Shown here: piece after piece, positions 1 through 15,000 of the stretch
How the letters are laid out: each line of letters starts with the position of its first letter
Position numbering within the stretch: position 1 is the first letter of the stretch
DNA from: Channa striata
Lineage: Eukaryota; Chordata; Actinopteri; Anabantiformes; Channidae
Direction: 5' to 3'
Assembly (NCBI GenBank): GCA_033026295.1
Contig: JAUPFM010000095.1
Coordinates: forward strand, 1-64,000
DNA length: 64,000 nt
Notes under the pieces: generated by a model
What the model was told of the DNA's origin: nothing
Databases searched by the model: none
Seen by the model: the letters and a program-made list of their open reading frames with translations, nothing else
Position numbers and translations under genes: made by a program

Positions 1-3000
1 AGTCGAACTTGTATTGAACAATTTCTGCACCAAACTCAAATAAAACTGTGTCTGCCGTCTTATTTACCCTAATCCACTCAGGAGAGACTGAAAATAAGCT
101 TGTGGCATGTTTCCTTAAAAGACAGTAAATGCATGTAATTCAATCATCCTTTATGCTTCAATCGCCTTTTCTCAGCGAAAATGCTGTTTGAAAACCAAGC
201 TTGTATTGAACAATTTCTGCACAAAACTCAAATAAAACTGTGTCTGCCTTCTTATTTAGCCTAAATCCACTCAGCAGAACATATAAACAAGCTTGTGGGA
301 TGTTTCCTTAAAAGACAGTAAATGCATGTAATTCACGCATCCTTTTATGCTCGCATCGCCTCTTCTCAGCAAGAAAATGCTGTTTGAAGCCAAGCTTGTA
401 TTGAACAATTTCTGCACCAAACTCAAATAAAACTGTGTCTGCCTTCTTATTTAACCTAAATCCACTCAGCAGAACATATAAACAAGCTTGTGACATGTTT
501 CTTAAAGACAGTAAATGCATGTAATTCAAGCATCCTTTTATGCTATAATCGATTTTCTCAGCGAGAAAATGCTGTTTGAAGCCAAGCTTGTATTGAACAA
601 TTTCTGCACCAAACTCAAATAAAACTGTGTCTGCCTTCTTATTTAGCCTAAATCCACTCAGCAGAACATATAAACAAGCTTGTGGCATGTTTCCTTAAAA
701 GACAGTAAATGCATGTAATTCAAGCATCCTTTTATTTTCGCAATCGCCTTTTCTCAGCGAAAATGCTGTTTTAAACCAAAGCTTGTATTGAACAATTTCT
801 GAACCAAACTCAAATAAAACTGTGTCTGCCTTCTTATTTTAGCCTAAATCCACTCAGCAGAACATATAAACAAGCTTGTGGCATTTTACCTTAAAGACAG
901 TAAATGCATGTAATTCAAGCATCCTTTTATGCTCGTAATCGCCTTTTCTCAGCGAGAAAATACTGTTTTTAAACCAAGCTTGTATTGAACAATTTCTGCA
1001 CAAACTCAAATAAAACTGTGTCTGCCTTCTTATTTAGCCTAAATCCACTCAGCAGAACATATAAACAAGCTTGTGGCATGTTTCCTTAAAAAAGACAGTA
1101 AATGCATGTAATTCAAGCATCCTTTTATGTTATAATCGCCTTTCTCAGCGAGAAAAATGCTGTTTTAAGCCAAGCTTGTATTGAACAATTTCTGCACCAA
1201 ACTCAAATAAAATTGTGTCTGCCTTCTTATTTAACCTAAATCCACTCAGGAGAGACTGAAAATAAGCTTGTGGCATGTTTCCTTAAAAGACAGTAAATGC
1301 ATGTAATTCAAGCATCCTTTTATTTTCGCAATCGTCTTTTCTCAGCGAGAAAATGCTGTTTTGAAGCCAAGCTTGTATTGAACAATTTCTGCACCAAACT
1401 CAAATAAAACTGTGTCTGCCTTCTTATTTAGCCTAAATCCACTCAGCAGAAATTATAAACAAGCTTGTGACATGTTTCCTTAAAAGACAGTAAATGCATG
1501 TAATTCAAGCATCCTTTTATTTTCGCAATCGTCTTTTCTCAGCGAGAAAATGCTGTTTTGAAGCCAAGCTTGTATTGAACAATTTCTGCACCAAACTCAA
1601 ATAAAACTGTGTCTGCCTTCTTATTTAGCCTAAATCCTCTCAGCAGAACATATAAATATGGTTGTAGGATGTTTCCTTAAAAGACAGTAAATGCATGTAA
1701 TTCAAGCATCCATTTATGCTCGCAATCACCTTTTCTCAGCGAGAAAATGCTGTTTTGAAGCCAAGCTTGTATTGAACAATTTCTGCACCAAACTCAAATA
1801 AAACTGTGTCTGCCTTTCTTATTTAGCGTAAATCCACCAGGGAGACTGAAAATAAGCTTGTGGCATGTTTCCTTAAAAGACAGTAAATGTATGTAATTCA
1901 AGCATCCATTTATGCTCGCAATCGCCTTTTCTCAGCGAGAAAATGCTGTTTTGAAGCCAAGCTTGTATTGAACAATTTCTGAACCAAACTCAAATAAAAC
2001 TGTGTCTGCCTTCTTATTTAGCCTTAAACCAATTCGGAGAGACTGAAAATAAGCTTGTGACATGTTTCCTTAAAAGACAGTAAATGCATGTAATTCAAGC
2101 ATCCATTTATGCTCGCAATCGCCTTTCTCAGCGAGAAAATGCTGTTTTAAAGCCAAGCTTGTATTGAACAATTTCTGCACCAAACTCAAATAAAACTGTG
2201 TCTGCCTTCTTATTTAGCCTAAATCCACTCAGCAGAACATATAAACAAGCTTGTGGGATGTTTCCTTAAAAGACAGTAAATGCATGTAATTCAAGCATCC
2301 TTTTATGCTCGCAATCGCCTTTTCTCAGCGAGAAAATACTGTTTTGAAGCCAAGCTTGTATTGAACAATTTCTGCACCAAACTCAAATAAAACTGTGTCT
2401 GCCTTCTTATTTAGCCTAAATCCACTCAGCAGAACATATAAACAAGCTTGTGGCATGTTTCCTTAAAAGACAGTAAATGCATGTAATTCAAGCATCCTTT
2501 TATTTTCGCATCCTTTTATTTTCTCAGCGAGAAAATGCTGTTTTGAAGCCAAGCTTGTATTGAACAATTTCTGCACCAAACTGAAATAAAATTGTGTCTG
2601 CCTTCTTATTTAACTTAAATCCACTCAGGAGAGACTGAAAATAAGCTTGTGGCATGTTTCCTTAAAAGACAGTAAATGCATGTAATTCAAGCATCCATTT
2701 ATGCTCGCAAACGCCTTTTCTCAGCGAGAAAATGCTGTTTTGAAGCCAAGCTTGTATTGAACAATTTCTGCACCAAACTCAAATAAAACTGTGTCTGCCT
2801 TCTTATTTAGCCTAAATCCACTCAGCAGAAATTATAAACAAGCTTGTGGGATGTTTCCTTAAAAGACAGTAAATGCATGTAATTCAAGCATCCTTTTATG
2901 CTCGCAATCACCTTTTCTCAGCGAGAAAATGCTGTATTGAACAATTTCTGCACCAAACTCAAATAAAACTGTGTCTGCCTTCTTATTTAGCCTAAATCCT

Positions 3001-6000
3001 CTAAGCAGAACATATAAATATGGTTGTGGGATGTTTCCTTAAAAGACAGTAAATGCATGTAATTCAAGCATCCATTTATGCTGTAATGGCCTTTTCTCAG
3101 CGAGAAAATGCTGTTTTGAAGCCAAGCTTGTATTGAACAATTTCTGCACCAAACTCAAATAAAACTGTGTCTGCCTTCTTATTTAGCCTAAATCCACTCA
3201 GGAGAGACTGAAAATAAGCTTGTGGCATGTTTCCTTAAAAGACAGTAAATGCATGTAATTCAAGCATCCTTTTATGCTCATAATCGCCTTTTCTCAGCGA
3301 GAAAATGCTGTTTTGAAGCCAAGCTTGTATTGAACAATTTCTGCACCAAACTCAAATAAAACTGTGTCTGCCTTCTTATTTAGCCTTAAACCAATTCGGA
3401 GAGACTGAAAATAAGCTTGTGACATGTTTCCTTAAAAGACAGTAAATGCATGTAATTCAAGCATCCATTTATGTCATAATCGCCTTTTCTCAGCGAGAAA
3501 ATGCTGTTTGAAGCCAAGCTTGTATTGAACAATTTCTGCACCAAACTCAAATAAAACTGTGTCTGCCTTCTTATTTAGCCTAAATCCACTCAGCAGAACA
3601 TATAAACAAGCTTGTGGGATGTTTCCTTAAAAAGACAGTAAATGCATGTAATTCAAGCATCCTTTTATGCTCGCAATCGCCTTTTCTCAGCGAGAAAATA
3701 CTGTTTGAAGCCAAGCTTGTATTGAACAATTTCTGCACCAAACTCAAATAAAACTGTGTCTGCCTTCTTATTTAGCCTAAATCCACTCAGCAGAACATAT
3801 AAACAAGCTTGTGGCATGTTTCCTTAAAAGACAGTAAATGCATGTAATTCAAGCATCCTTTTATTTTCGCAATCGCCGTTTCTCAGCGAGAAAATGCTGT
3901 TTTGAAGCCAAGCTTGTATTGAACAATTTCTGCACCAAACTGAAATAAAATTGTGTCTGCCTTCTTATTTAACTTAAATCCACTCAGGAGAGACTGAAAA
4001 TAAGCTTGTGGCATGTTTCCTTAAAAGACAGTAAATGCATGTAATTCAAGCATCCATTTATGCTCAAGAAACGCCTTTTCTCAGCGAGAAAATGCTGTTT
4101 TGAAGCCAAGCTTGTATTGAACAATTTCTGCACCAAACTCAAATAAAACTGTGTCTGCCTTCTTATTTAGCCTAAATCCACTCAGCAGAAATTATAAACA
4201 AGCTTGTGGGATGTTTCCTTAAAAGACAGTAAATGCATGTAATTCAAGCATCCTTTATGCTCATAATCGCCTTTTCTCAGCGAGAAAATACTGTTTGAAG
4301 CCAAGCTTGTATTGAACAATTTCTGCACCAAACTCAAATAAAACTGTGTCTGCCTTCTTATTTAGCCTAAATCCACTCAGCAGAACATATAAACAAGCTT
4401 GTGGCATTTTACCTTAAAAAGACAGTAAATGCATGTAATTCAAGCATCCTTTTATGCTCATAATCACCTTTTCTCAGCGAGAAAATGCTGTTTGAAGCCA
4501 AGCTTGTATTGAACAATTTCTGCACCAAACTCAAATAAAACTGTGTCTGCCTTCTTATTTAGCCTAAATCCTCTAAGCAGAACATATAAATATGGTTGTG
4601 GGATGTTTCCTTAAAAGACAGTAAATGCATGTAATTCAAGCATCCATTTATGCTCGTAATGGCCTTTTCTCAGCGAGAAAATGCTGTTTTGAAGCCAAGC
4701 TTCTATCGAACAATTTCTGCACCAAACTCAAATAAAACTGTGTCTGCCTTCTTATTTAGCCTAAATCCACTCAGGAGAGACTGAAAATAAGCTTGTGGCA
4801 TGTTTCCTTAAAAGACAGTAAATGCATGTAATTCAAGCATCCTTTTATGCTGCAATCGCCTTTTCTCAGCGAGAAAATGCTGTTTTGAAGCCAAGCTTGT
4901 ATTGAACAATTTCTGCACCAAACTCAAATAAAACTGTGTCTGCCTTCTTATTTAGCCTAAATCCACTCAGCAGAACATATAAACAAGCTTTGGGATGTTT
5001 CTTAAAAGACAGTAAATGCATGTAATTCAAGCATCCTTTTATGCTCTTAATCGCCTTTTCTCAGCGAGAAAATACTGTTTTGAAGCCAAGCTTGTATTGA
5101 ACAATTTCTGCACCAAACTCAAATAAAACTGTGTCTGCCTTCTTATTTAGCCTAAATCCACTCAGCAGAACATATAAACAAGCTTGTGGGATATTTCCTT
5201 AAAAGACAGTAAATGCATGAAATTCAAGCATCCTTTTATGCTCGCAATCGATTTTTCTCAGCGAAAAAATGGTGTTTTGAAGCCAAGCTTGTATTGAACA
5301 ATTTCTGCACCAAACTCAAATAAAACTGTGTCTGCCTTCTTATTTAGCCTGAATCCAATCAGGAGAGACTGAAAATAAGCTTGTGACATGTTTCCTCAAA
5401 AGACAGTAAATGCATGTAATTCAAGCATCCATTTATGCTCGCAATCGCCTTTTCTCAGCGAGAAAATGCTGTTTTGAAGCCAAGCTTGTATTGAACAATT
5501 TCTGAACCAAACTCAAATAAAACTGTGTCTGCCTTCTTATTTAGCCTAAATCCACTCAGCAGAACATATAAACAAGCTTGTGGCATGTTTCCTTAAAAGA
5601 CAGTAAATGCATGTAATTCAAGCATCCTTTTATTTTCGCAATCGTCTTTTCTCAGCGAGAAAATGTTGTTTTGAAGCCAAGCTTGTATTGAACAATTTCT
5701 GCACCAAACTCAAATAAAACTGTGTCTGCCTTCTTATTTAGCCTAAATCCACTCAGGGGAGACTGAAAATAAGCTTGTGGCATGTTTCCTTAAAAGACAG
5801 TAAATGTATGTAATTCAAGCATCCATTTATGCTCGCAATCGCCTTTTCTCAGCGAGAAAATGCTGTTTTGAAGCCAAGCTTGTATTGAACAATTTCTGAA
5901 CCAAACTCAAATAAAACTGTGTCTGCCTTCTTATTTAGCCTAAATCCACTCAGCAGAACATATAAACAAGCTTGTGGCATGTTTCCTTAAAAGACAGTAA

Positions 6001-9000
6001 ATGCATGTAATTCAAGCATCCTTTTATGTTCGCAATCGCCTTTTCTCAGCGAGAAAATGCTGTTTTGAAGCCAAGCTTGTATTGAACAATTTCTGCACCA
6101 AACTCAAATAAAATTGTGTCTGCCTTCTTATTTAACCTAAATCCACTCAGGAGAGACTGAAAATAAGCTTGTGGCATGTTTCCTTAAAAGACAGTAAATG
6201 CATGTAATTCAAGCATCCATTTATGCTCGCAAACGCCTTTTCTCAGCGAGAAAATGGTGTTTTGAAGCCAAGCTTGTATTGAACAATTTCTGAACCAAAC
6301 TCAAATAAAACTGTGTCTGCCTTCTTATTTAGCCTAAATCCACTCAGCAGAAATTATAAACAAGCTTGTGACATGTTTCCTTAAAAGACAGTAAATGCAT
6401 GTAATTCAAGCATCCTTTTATGCTCGCAATCGCCTTTTCTCAGCGAGAAAATGTTGTTTTGAAGCCAAGCTTGTATTGAACAATTTCTGCACCAAACTCA
6501 AATAAAACTGTGTCTGCCTTCTTATTTAGCCTTAAACCAATCAGGAGAGACTGAAAATAAGCTTGTGACATGTTTCCTTAAAAGACAGTAAATGCATGTA
6601 ATTCAAGCATCCATTTATGCTCGCAATCGCCTTTTCTCAGCGAGAAAATGCTGTTTTGAAGTCAAGCTTGTATTGAACAATTTCTGAACTAAACTCAAAT
6701 AAAACTGTGTCTGCCTTCTTATTTAGCCTAAATCCACTCAGCAGAACATATAAACAAGCTTGTGGCATTTTACCTTAAAAGACAGTAAATGCATGTAATT
6801 CAAGCATCCTTTTATGCTCGCAATCACCTTTTATCAGCGAGAAAATGCAGTTTTGAAGCCAAGCTTGTATTGAACAATTTCTGCACCAAACTCAAATAAA
6901 ACTGTGTCTGCCTTCTTATTTAGCCTAAATCCACTCAGCAGAAATTATAAACAAGCTTGTGGGATGTTTCCTTAAAAGACAGTAAATGCATGTAATTCAA
7001 GCATCCTTTTATGCTCATAATCGCCTTTTCTCAGCGAGAAAATACTGTTTTGAAGCCAAGCTTGTATTGAACAATTTCTGCACCAAACTCAAATAAAACT
7101 GTGTCTGCCTTCTTATTTAGCCTAAATCCACTCAGCAGAACTTATAAACAAGCTTGTGGCATGTTTCCTTAAAAGACAGTAAATGCATGTAATTCAAGCA
7201 TCCTTTTATTTTCACTAATCGCCTTTTCTCAGCGAGAAAATGGTGTTTTGAAGCCAAGCTTGTATTGAACAATTTCTGCACCAAACTGAAATAAAATTGT
7301 GTCTGCCTTCTTATTTAACCTAAATCCACTCAGGAGAGACTGAAAATAAGCTTGTGGCATGTTTCCTTAAAAGACAGTAAATGCATGTAATTCAAGCATC
7401 CATTTATGCTCGCAAACGCCTTTTCTCAGCGAGAAAATGCTGTTTTGAAGCCAAGCTTGTATTGAACAATTTCTGCACCAAACTCAAATAAAACTGTGTC
7501 TGCCTTCTTATTTAGCCTAAATCCACTCAGCAGAAATTATAAACAAGCTTGTGGGATGTTTCCTTAAAAGACAGTAAATGCATGTAATTCAAGCATCCTT
7601 TTATGCTCACAATCGCCTTTTCTCAGCGAGAAAATACTGTTTTGAAGCCAAGCTTGTATTGAACAATTTCTGCACCAAACTCAAATAAAACTGTGTCTGC
7701 CTTCTTATTTAGCCTAAATCCACTCAGCAGAACATATAAACAAGCTTGTGGCATTTTACCTTAAAAGACAGTAAATGCATGTAATTCAAGCATCCTTTTA
7801 TGCTCGCAATCACCTTTTCTCAGCGAGAAAATGCTGTTTTTAAGCCAAGCTTGTATTGAACAATTTCTGCACCAAACTCAAATAAAACTGTGTCTGCCTT
7901 CTTATTTAGCCTAAATCCTCTCAGCAGCACATATAAATATGGTTGTGGGATGTTTCCTTAAAAGACAGTAAATGCATGTAATTCAAGCATCCATTTATGC
8001 TCGCAATGGCCTTTTCTCAGCGAGAAAATGCTGTTTTGAAGTCAAGCTTGTATTGAACAATTTCTGCACCAAACTCAAATAAAACTGTGTCTGCCTTCTT
8101 ATTTAGCCTTAAACCAATCAGGAGAGACTGAAAATAAGCTTGTGACATGTTTCCTTAAAAGACAGTAAATGCATGTAATTCAAGCATCCATTTATGCTCA
8201 TAATCGCCTTTTCTCAGCGAGAAAATACTGTTTTGAAACCAAGCTTGTATTGAACAATTTCTGCACCAAACTCAAATAAAACTGTGTCTGCCTTCTTATT
8301 TAGCCTAAATCCACTCAGCAGAACATATAAACAAGCTTGTGGCATTTTACCTTAAAAGACAGTAAATGCATGTAATTCAAGCATCCTTTTATGCTCGTAA
8401 TCACCTTTTCTCAGCGAGAAAATGCTGTTTTTAAGCCAAGCTTGTATTGAACAATTTCTGCACCAAACTCAAATAAAACTGTGTCTGCCTTCTTATTTAG
8501 CCTAAATCCTCTCAGCAGAACATATAAATATGGTTGTGGGATGTTTCCTTAAAAAGACAGTAAATGCATGTAATTCAAGCATCCATTTATGTTTAATGGC
8601 CTTTTCTCAGCGAGAAAATGCTGTTTTGAAGCCAAGCTTGTATTGAACAATTTCTGCACCAAACTCAAATAAAACTGTGTCTGCCTTCTTATTTAGCCTT
8701 AAACCAATCAGGAGAGACTGAAAATAAGCTTGTGACATGTTTCCTTAAAAGACAGTAAATGCATGTAATTCAAGCATCCATTTATGCTACTTAATCGCCT
8801 TTTCTCAGCGAGAAAATGCTGTTTGAAGCCAAGCTTGTATTGAACAATTTCTGCACCAAACTCAAATAAAACTGTGTCTGCCTTCTTATTTAGCCTAAAT
8901 CCACTCAGCAGAACATATAAACAAGCTTGTGGCATTTTACCTTAAAAGACAGTAAATGCATGTAATTCAAGCATCCTTTTATGCTCATAATCACCTTTTC

Positions 9001-12000
9001 TCAGCGAGAAAATGCTGTTTGAAGCCAAGCTTGTATTGAACAATTTCTGCACCAAACTCAAATAAAACTGTGTCCCTTCTTATTTAGCCTAAATCCACTC
9101 AGCAGAAATTATAAACAAGCTTGTGGGATGTTTCCTTAAAAGACAGTAAATGCATGTAATTCAAGCATCCTTTTATGCTCATAATCGCCTTTTCTCAGCG
9201 AGAAAATACTGTTTTGAAGCCAAGCTTGTATTGAACAATTTCTGCACCAAACTCAAATAAAACTGTGTCTGCCTTCTTATTTAGCCTAAATCCACTCAGC
9301 AGAACATATAAACAAGCTTGTGGCATGTTTCCTTAAAAGACAGTAAATGCATGTATTTCAAGCATCCTTTTATTTTTAATCGCCTTTTCTCAGCGAGAAA
9401 ATGCTGTTTTGAAGCCAAGCTTGTATTGAACAATTTCTGAACCAAACTCAAATAAAACTGTGTCTGCCTTCTTATTTAGCCTAAATCCACTCAGCAGAAC
9501 ATATAAACAAGCTTGTGGCATTTTACCTTAAAAGACAGTAAATGCATGTAATTCAAGCATCCTTTTATGCTTTCATAATCACCTTTTCTCAGCAAGAAAA
9601 TGCTGTTTTGAAGCCAAGCTTGTATTGAACAATTTCTGCACCAAACTCAAATAAAACTGTGTCTGCCTTCTTATTTAGCCTAAATCCACTCAGCAGAACA
9701 TATAAACAAGCTTGTGGGATATTTCCTTAAAAGACAGTAAATGCATGTAATTCAAGCATCCTTTTATGTAATCGATTTTTCTCAGCGAGAAAATGCTGTT
9801 TTGAAGCCAAGCTTGTATTGAACAATTTCTGCACCAAACTCAAATAAAACTGTGTCTGCCTTCTTATTTAGCCTAAATCCAATCAGGAGAGACTGAAAAT
9901 AAGCTTGTGACATGTTTCCTTGAAAGACAGTAAATGCATGTAATTCAAGCATCCATTTATGCTCGCAATCTTCTTTTCTCAGCGAGAAAATACTGTTTTG
10001 AAGCCAAGCTTGTATTGAACAATTTCTGCACCAAACTCAAATAAAACTGTGTCTGCCTTCTTATTTAGCCTTAAACCAATCAGGAGAGACTGAAAATAAG
10101 CTTGTGACATGTTTCCTTAAAAGACAGTAAATGCATGTAATTCAAGCATCCATTTATGCTCGCAATCGCCTTTTCTCAGCGAGAAAATGCTGTTTTTAAG
10201 CCAAGCTTGTATTGAACAATTTCTGAACCAAACTCAAATAAAACTGTGTCTGCCTTCTTATTTAGCCTAAATCCACTCAGCAGAACATATAAACAAGCTT
10301 GTGGCATTTTACCTTAAAGACAGTAAATGCATGTAATTCAAGCATCCTTTTATGCTCGCAATCACCTTTTCTCAGCGAGAAAATGCTGTTTTGAAGCCAA
10401 GCTTGTATTGAACAATTTCTGCACCAAACTCAAATAAAACTGTGTCTGCCTTCTTATTTAGCCTAAATCCACTCAGCAGAACATATAAACAAGCTTGTGG
10501 GATGTTTCCTTAAAAGACAGCAAATGCATGTAATTCAAGCATCCTTTTATGCTCTAAATCGATTTTTCTCAGCGAGAAAATGCTGTTTTGAAGCCAAGCT
10601 TGTATTGAACAATTTCTGCACCAAACTCAAATAAAACTGTGTCTGCCTTCTTATTTAGCCTAAATCCACTCAGCAGAAATTATAAACAAGCTTGTGGGAT
10701 GGTTCCTTAAAAGACAGTAAATGCATGTAATTCAAGCATCCTTTTATGCTCGCAATGGCCTTTTCTCAGCGAGAAAATACTGTTTTGAAGCCAAGCTTGT
10801 AATTGAACAATTTCCGCACCAAACTCAAATAAAACTGTGTCTGCCTTCTTATTTAGCCTAAATCCAATCAGGAGAGACTGAAAATAAGCTTGTGACATGT
10901 TTCCTTAAAAGACAGTAAATGCATGTAATTCAAGCATCCATTTATGCTCGCAATCTTCTTTTCTCAGCGAGAAAATACTGTTTTGAAGCCAAGCTTGTAT
11001 TGAACAATTTCTGCACCAAACTCAAATAAAACTGTGTCTGCCTTCTTATTTAGCCTTAAACCAATCAGGAGAGACTGAAAATAAGCTTGTGACATGTTTC
11101 CTTAAAAGACAGTAAATGCATGTAATTCAAGCATCCATTTATGCTCTTAATCGCCTTTTCTCAGCGAGAAAATGCTGTTTTGAAGCCAAGCTTGTATTGA
11201 ACAATTTCTGCACCAAACTCAAATAAAACTGTGTCTGCCTTCTTATTTAGCCTAAATCCACTCAGCAGAACATATAAACAAGCTTGTGGCATGTTTCCTT
11301 AAAAGACAGTAAATGCATGTAATTCAAGCATCCTTTTATTTTCGCAATCGTCGCCTTTTCTCAGCGAGAAAATGCTGTTTAAGCCAAGCTTGTATTGACC
11401 AATTTCTGCACCAAACTCAAATAAAACTGTGTCTGCCTTCTTATTTAGCCTAAATCCACTCAGCAGAACATATAAACAAGCTTGTGGCATGTTTCCTTAA
11501 AGACAGTAAATGCATGTAATTCAAGCATCCTTTTATGCTCATAATCGCCTTTTCTCAGCGAGAAAATATTGTTTTGAAGCCAAGCTTGTATTGAACAATT
11601 TCTGCACCAAACTCAAATAAAACTGTGTCTGCCTTCTTATTTAGCCTAAATCCTCTCAGCAGAACATATAAACAAGCTTGTGGCATGTTTCCTTAAAAGA
11701 CAGTAAATGCATGTAATTCAAGCATCCTTTTATTTTTCAATGGCCTTTTCTCAGCGAGAAAATGCTGTTTTAAAGCCAAGCTTGTATTGAACAATTTCTG
11801 CACCAAACTCAAATAAAACTGTGTCTGCCTTCTTATTTAGCCTTAAACCAATCAGGAGAGACTGAAAATAAGCTTGTGACATGTTTCCTTAAAAGACAGT
11901 AAATGCATGTAATTCAAGCATCCATTTATGCTGGCAATCGCCTTTTCTCAGCGAGAAAATGCTGTTTTGAAGCCAAGCTTGTATTGAACAATTTCTGCAC

Positions 12001-15000
12001 CAAACTCAAATAAAACTGTGTCTGCCCTCTTATTTAGCCTAAATCCACTCAGCAGAAATTATAAATAAGCTTGTGACATGTTTCCTCAAAAGACAGTGAA
12101 TGCATGTAATTCAAGCATCCTTTTATTTTCGCAATCGCCTTTTCTCAGCGAGAAAATGCTGTTTTGAAGCCAAGCTTGTATTGAACAATTTCTGCACCAA
12201 ACTCAAATAAAATTGTGTCTGCCTTCTTATTTAACCTAAATCCACTCAGGAGAGACTGAAAATAAGCTTGTGGCATGTTTCCTTAAAAGACAGTAAATGC
12301 ATGTAATTCAAGCATCCATTTATGCTCGCAAACGCCTTTTCTCAGCGAGAAAATGGTGTTTTGAAGCCAAGCTTGTATTGAACAATTTCTGAACCAAACT
12401 CAAATAAAACTGTGTCTGCCTTCTTATTTAGCCTAAATCCACTCAGCAGAAATTATAAACAAGCTTGTGACATGTTTCCTTAAAAGACAGTAAATGCATG
12501 TAATTCAAGCATCCTTTTATTTTCGCAATCTTCTTTTCTCAGCGAGAAAATGCTGTTTTGAAGCCAAGCTTGTATTGAACAATTTCTGCACCAAACTCAA
12601 ATAAAACTGTGTCTGCCTTCTTATTTAGCCTAAATCCACTCAGCAGAAATTATAAACAAGCTTGTGGGATGGTTCCTTAAAAGACAGTAAATGCATGTCA
12701 TTCAAGCATCCTTTTATGCTATAATCGCCTTTTCTCAGCGAGAAAATACTGTTTTGAAGCCAAGCTTGTATTGAACAATTTCTGCACCAAACTCAAATAA
12801 AACTGTGTCTGCCTTCTTATTTAGCCTAAATCCTCTCAGCAGAACATATAAATATGGTTGTGGGATGTTTCCTTAAAAGACAGTAAATGCATGTAATTCA
12901 AGCATCCATTTATGCTCGCTATCAACTTTTCTGAGCGAGAAAATGCTGTTTTGAAGCCAAGCTTGTATTGAACAATTTCTGCACCAAACTCAAATAAAAC
13001 TGTGTCTGCCTTCTTATTTAGCCTAAATCCACTCAGCAGAACATATAAACAAGCTTGTGGGATGTTTCCTTAAAAGACAGTAAATGCATGTAATTCAAGC
13101 ATCCTTTTATGCTCTAAATCGATTTTTCTCAGCGAGAAAATGCTGTTTGAAGCCAAGCTTGTATTGAACAATTTCTGCACCAAACTCAAATAAAACTGTG
13201 TCTGCCTTCTTATTTAGCCTAAATCCACTCAGCAGAACATATAAACAAGCTTGTGGCATGTTTCCTTAAAAGACAGTAAATGCATGTAATTCAAGCATCC
13301 TTTTATGCTCGCAATCGCCTTTTCTCAGCGAGAAAATACTGTTTTGAAGCCAAGCTTGTATTGAACAATTTCTGCACCAAACTCAAATAAAACTGTGTCT
13401 GCCTTCTTATTTAGCCTAAATCCACTCAGCAGAAATTATAAACAAGCTTGTGGGATGTTTCCTTAAAAGACAGTAAATGCATGTAATTCAAGCATCCTTT
13501 TATTTTCGCAATCGTCTTTTCTCAGCGAGAAAATGCTGTTTTGAAGCCAAGCTTGTATTGAACAATTTCTGCACCAAACTCAAATAAAACTGTGTCTGCC
13601 TTCTTATTTACCCTAAATCCTCTCAGCAGAACATATAAATATGGTTGTGGGATGTTTCCTTAAAAGACAGTAAATGCATGTAATTCAAGCATCCATTTAT
13701 GCTCGCAATGGCCTTTTCTGAGCGAGAAAATGCTGTTTTGAAGCCAAGCTTGTATTGAACAATTTCTGCACCAAACTCAAATAAAACTGTGTCTGCCTTC
13801 TTATTTAGCCTAAATCCACTCAGCAAAAATTATAAACAAGCTTGTGGGATATTTCCTTAAAAGACAGTAAATGCATGTAATTCAAGCATCCTTTTATGCT
13901 CATAATCGATTTTTCTCAGCGAGAAAATGCTGTTTGAAGCCAAGCTTGTATTGAACAATTTCTGCACCAAACTCAAATAAAACTGTGTCTGCCTTCTTAT
14001 TTAGCCTAAATCCACTCAGCAGAACATATAAACAAGCTTGTGGCATGTTTCCTTAAAAGACAGTAAATGCATGTAATTCAAGCATCCTTTTATTTTCGCA
14101 ATCGCCTTTTCTCAGCGAGAAAATGCTGTTTTGAAGCCAAGCTTGTATTGAACAATTTCTGAACCAAACTCAAATAAAACTGTGTCTGCCTTCTTATTTA
14201 GCCTAAATCCACTCAGCAGAACATATAAACAAGCTTGTGGCATTTTACCTTAAAAGACAGTAAATGCATGTAATTCAAGCATCCTTTTATGCTCGCAATC
14301 GCCTTTTCTCAGCGAGAAAATACTGTTTTGAAGCCAAGCTTGTATTGAACAATTTCTGCACCAAACTCAAATAAAACTGTGTCTGCCTTCTTATTTAGCC
14401 TAAATCCACTCAGCAGAACATATAAACAAGCTTGTGGCATGTTTCCTTAAAAGACAGTAAATGCATGTAATTCAAGCATCCTTTTATGTTCTGCAATCGC
14501 CTTTTCTCAGCGAGAAAATGCTGTTTGAAGCCAAGCTTGTATTGAACAATTTCTGCACCAAACTCAAATAAAATTGTGTCTGCCTTCTTATTTAACCTAA
14601 ATCCACTCAGGAGAGACTGAAAATAAGCTTGTGGCATGTTTCCTTAAAAGACAGTAAATGCATGTAATTCAAGCATCCTTTTATTTTCGCAATCGTCTTT
14701 TCTCAGCGAGAAAATGCTGTTTTGAAGCCAAGCTTGTATTGAACAATTTCTGCACCAAACTCAAATAAAACTGTGTCTGCCTTCTTATTTAGCCTAAATC
14801 CTCTCAGCAGAACATATAAACAAGCTTGTGGCATTTTACCTTAAAAGACAGTAAATGCATGTAATTCAAGCATCCTTTTATGCTCGCAATCGCCTTTTCT
14901 CAGCGAGAAAATACTGTTTTGAAGCCAAGCTTGTATTGAACAATTTCTGCACCAAACTCAAATAAAACTGTGTCTGCCTTCTTATTTAGCCTAAATCCAC

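Noticed and set aside
308..688. 126-codon minus-strand frame
   Set aside because: It spans two monomers only because local homopolymer indels keep the frame open; the translation repeats itself because the DNA does.
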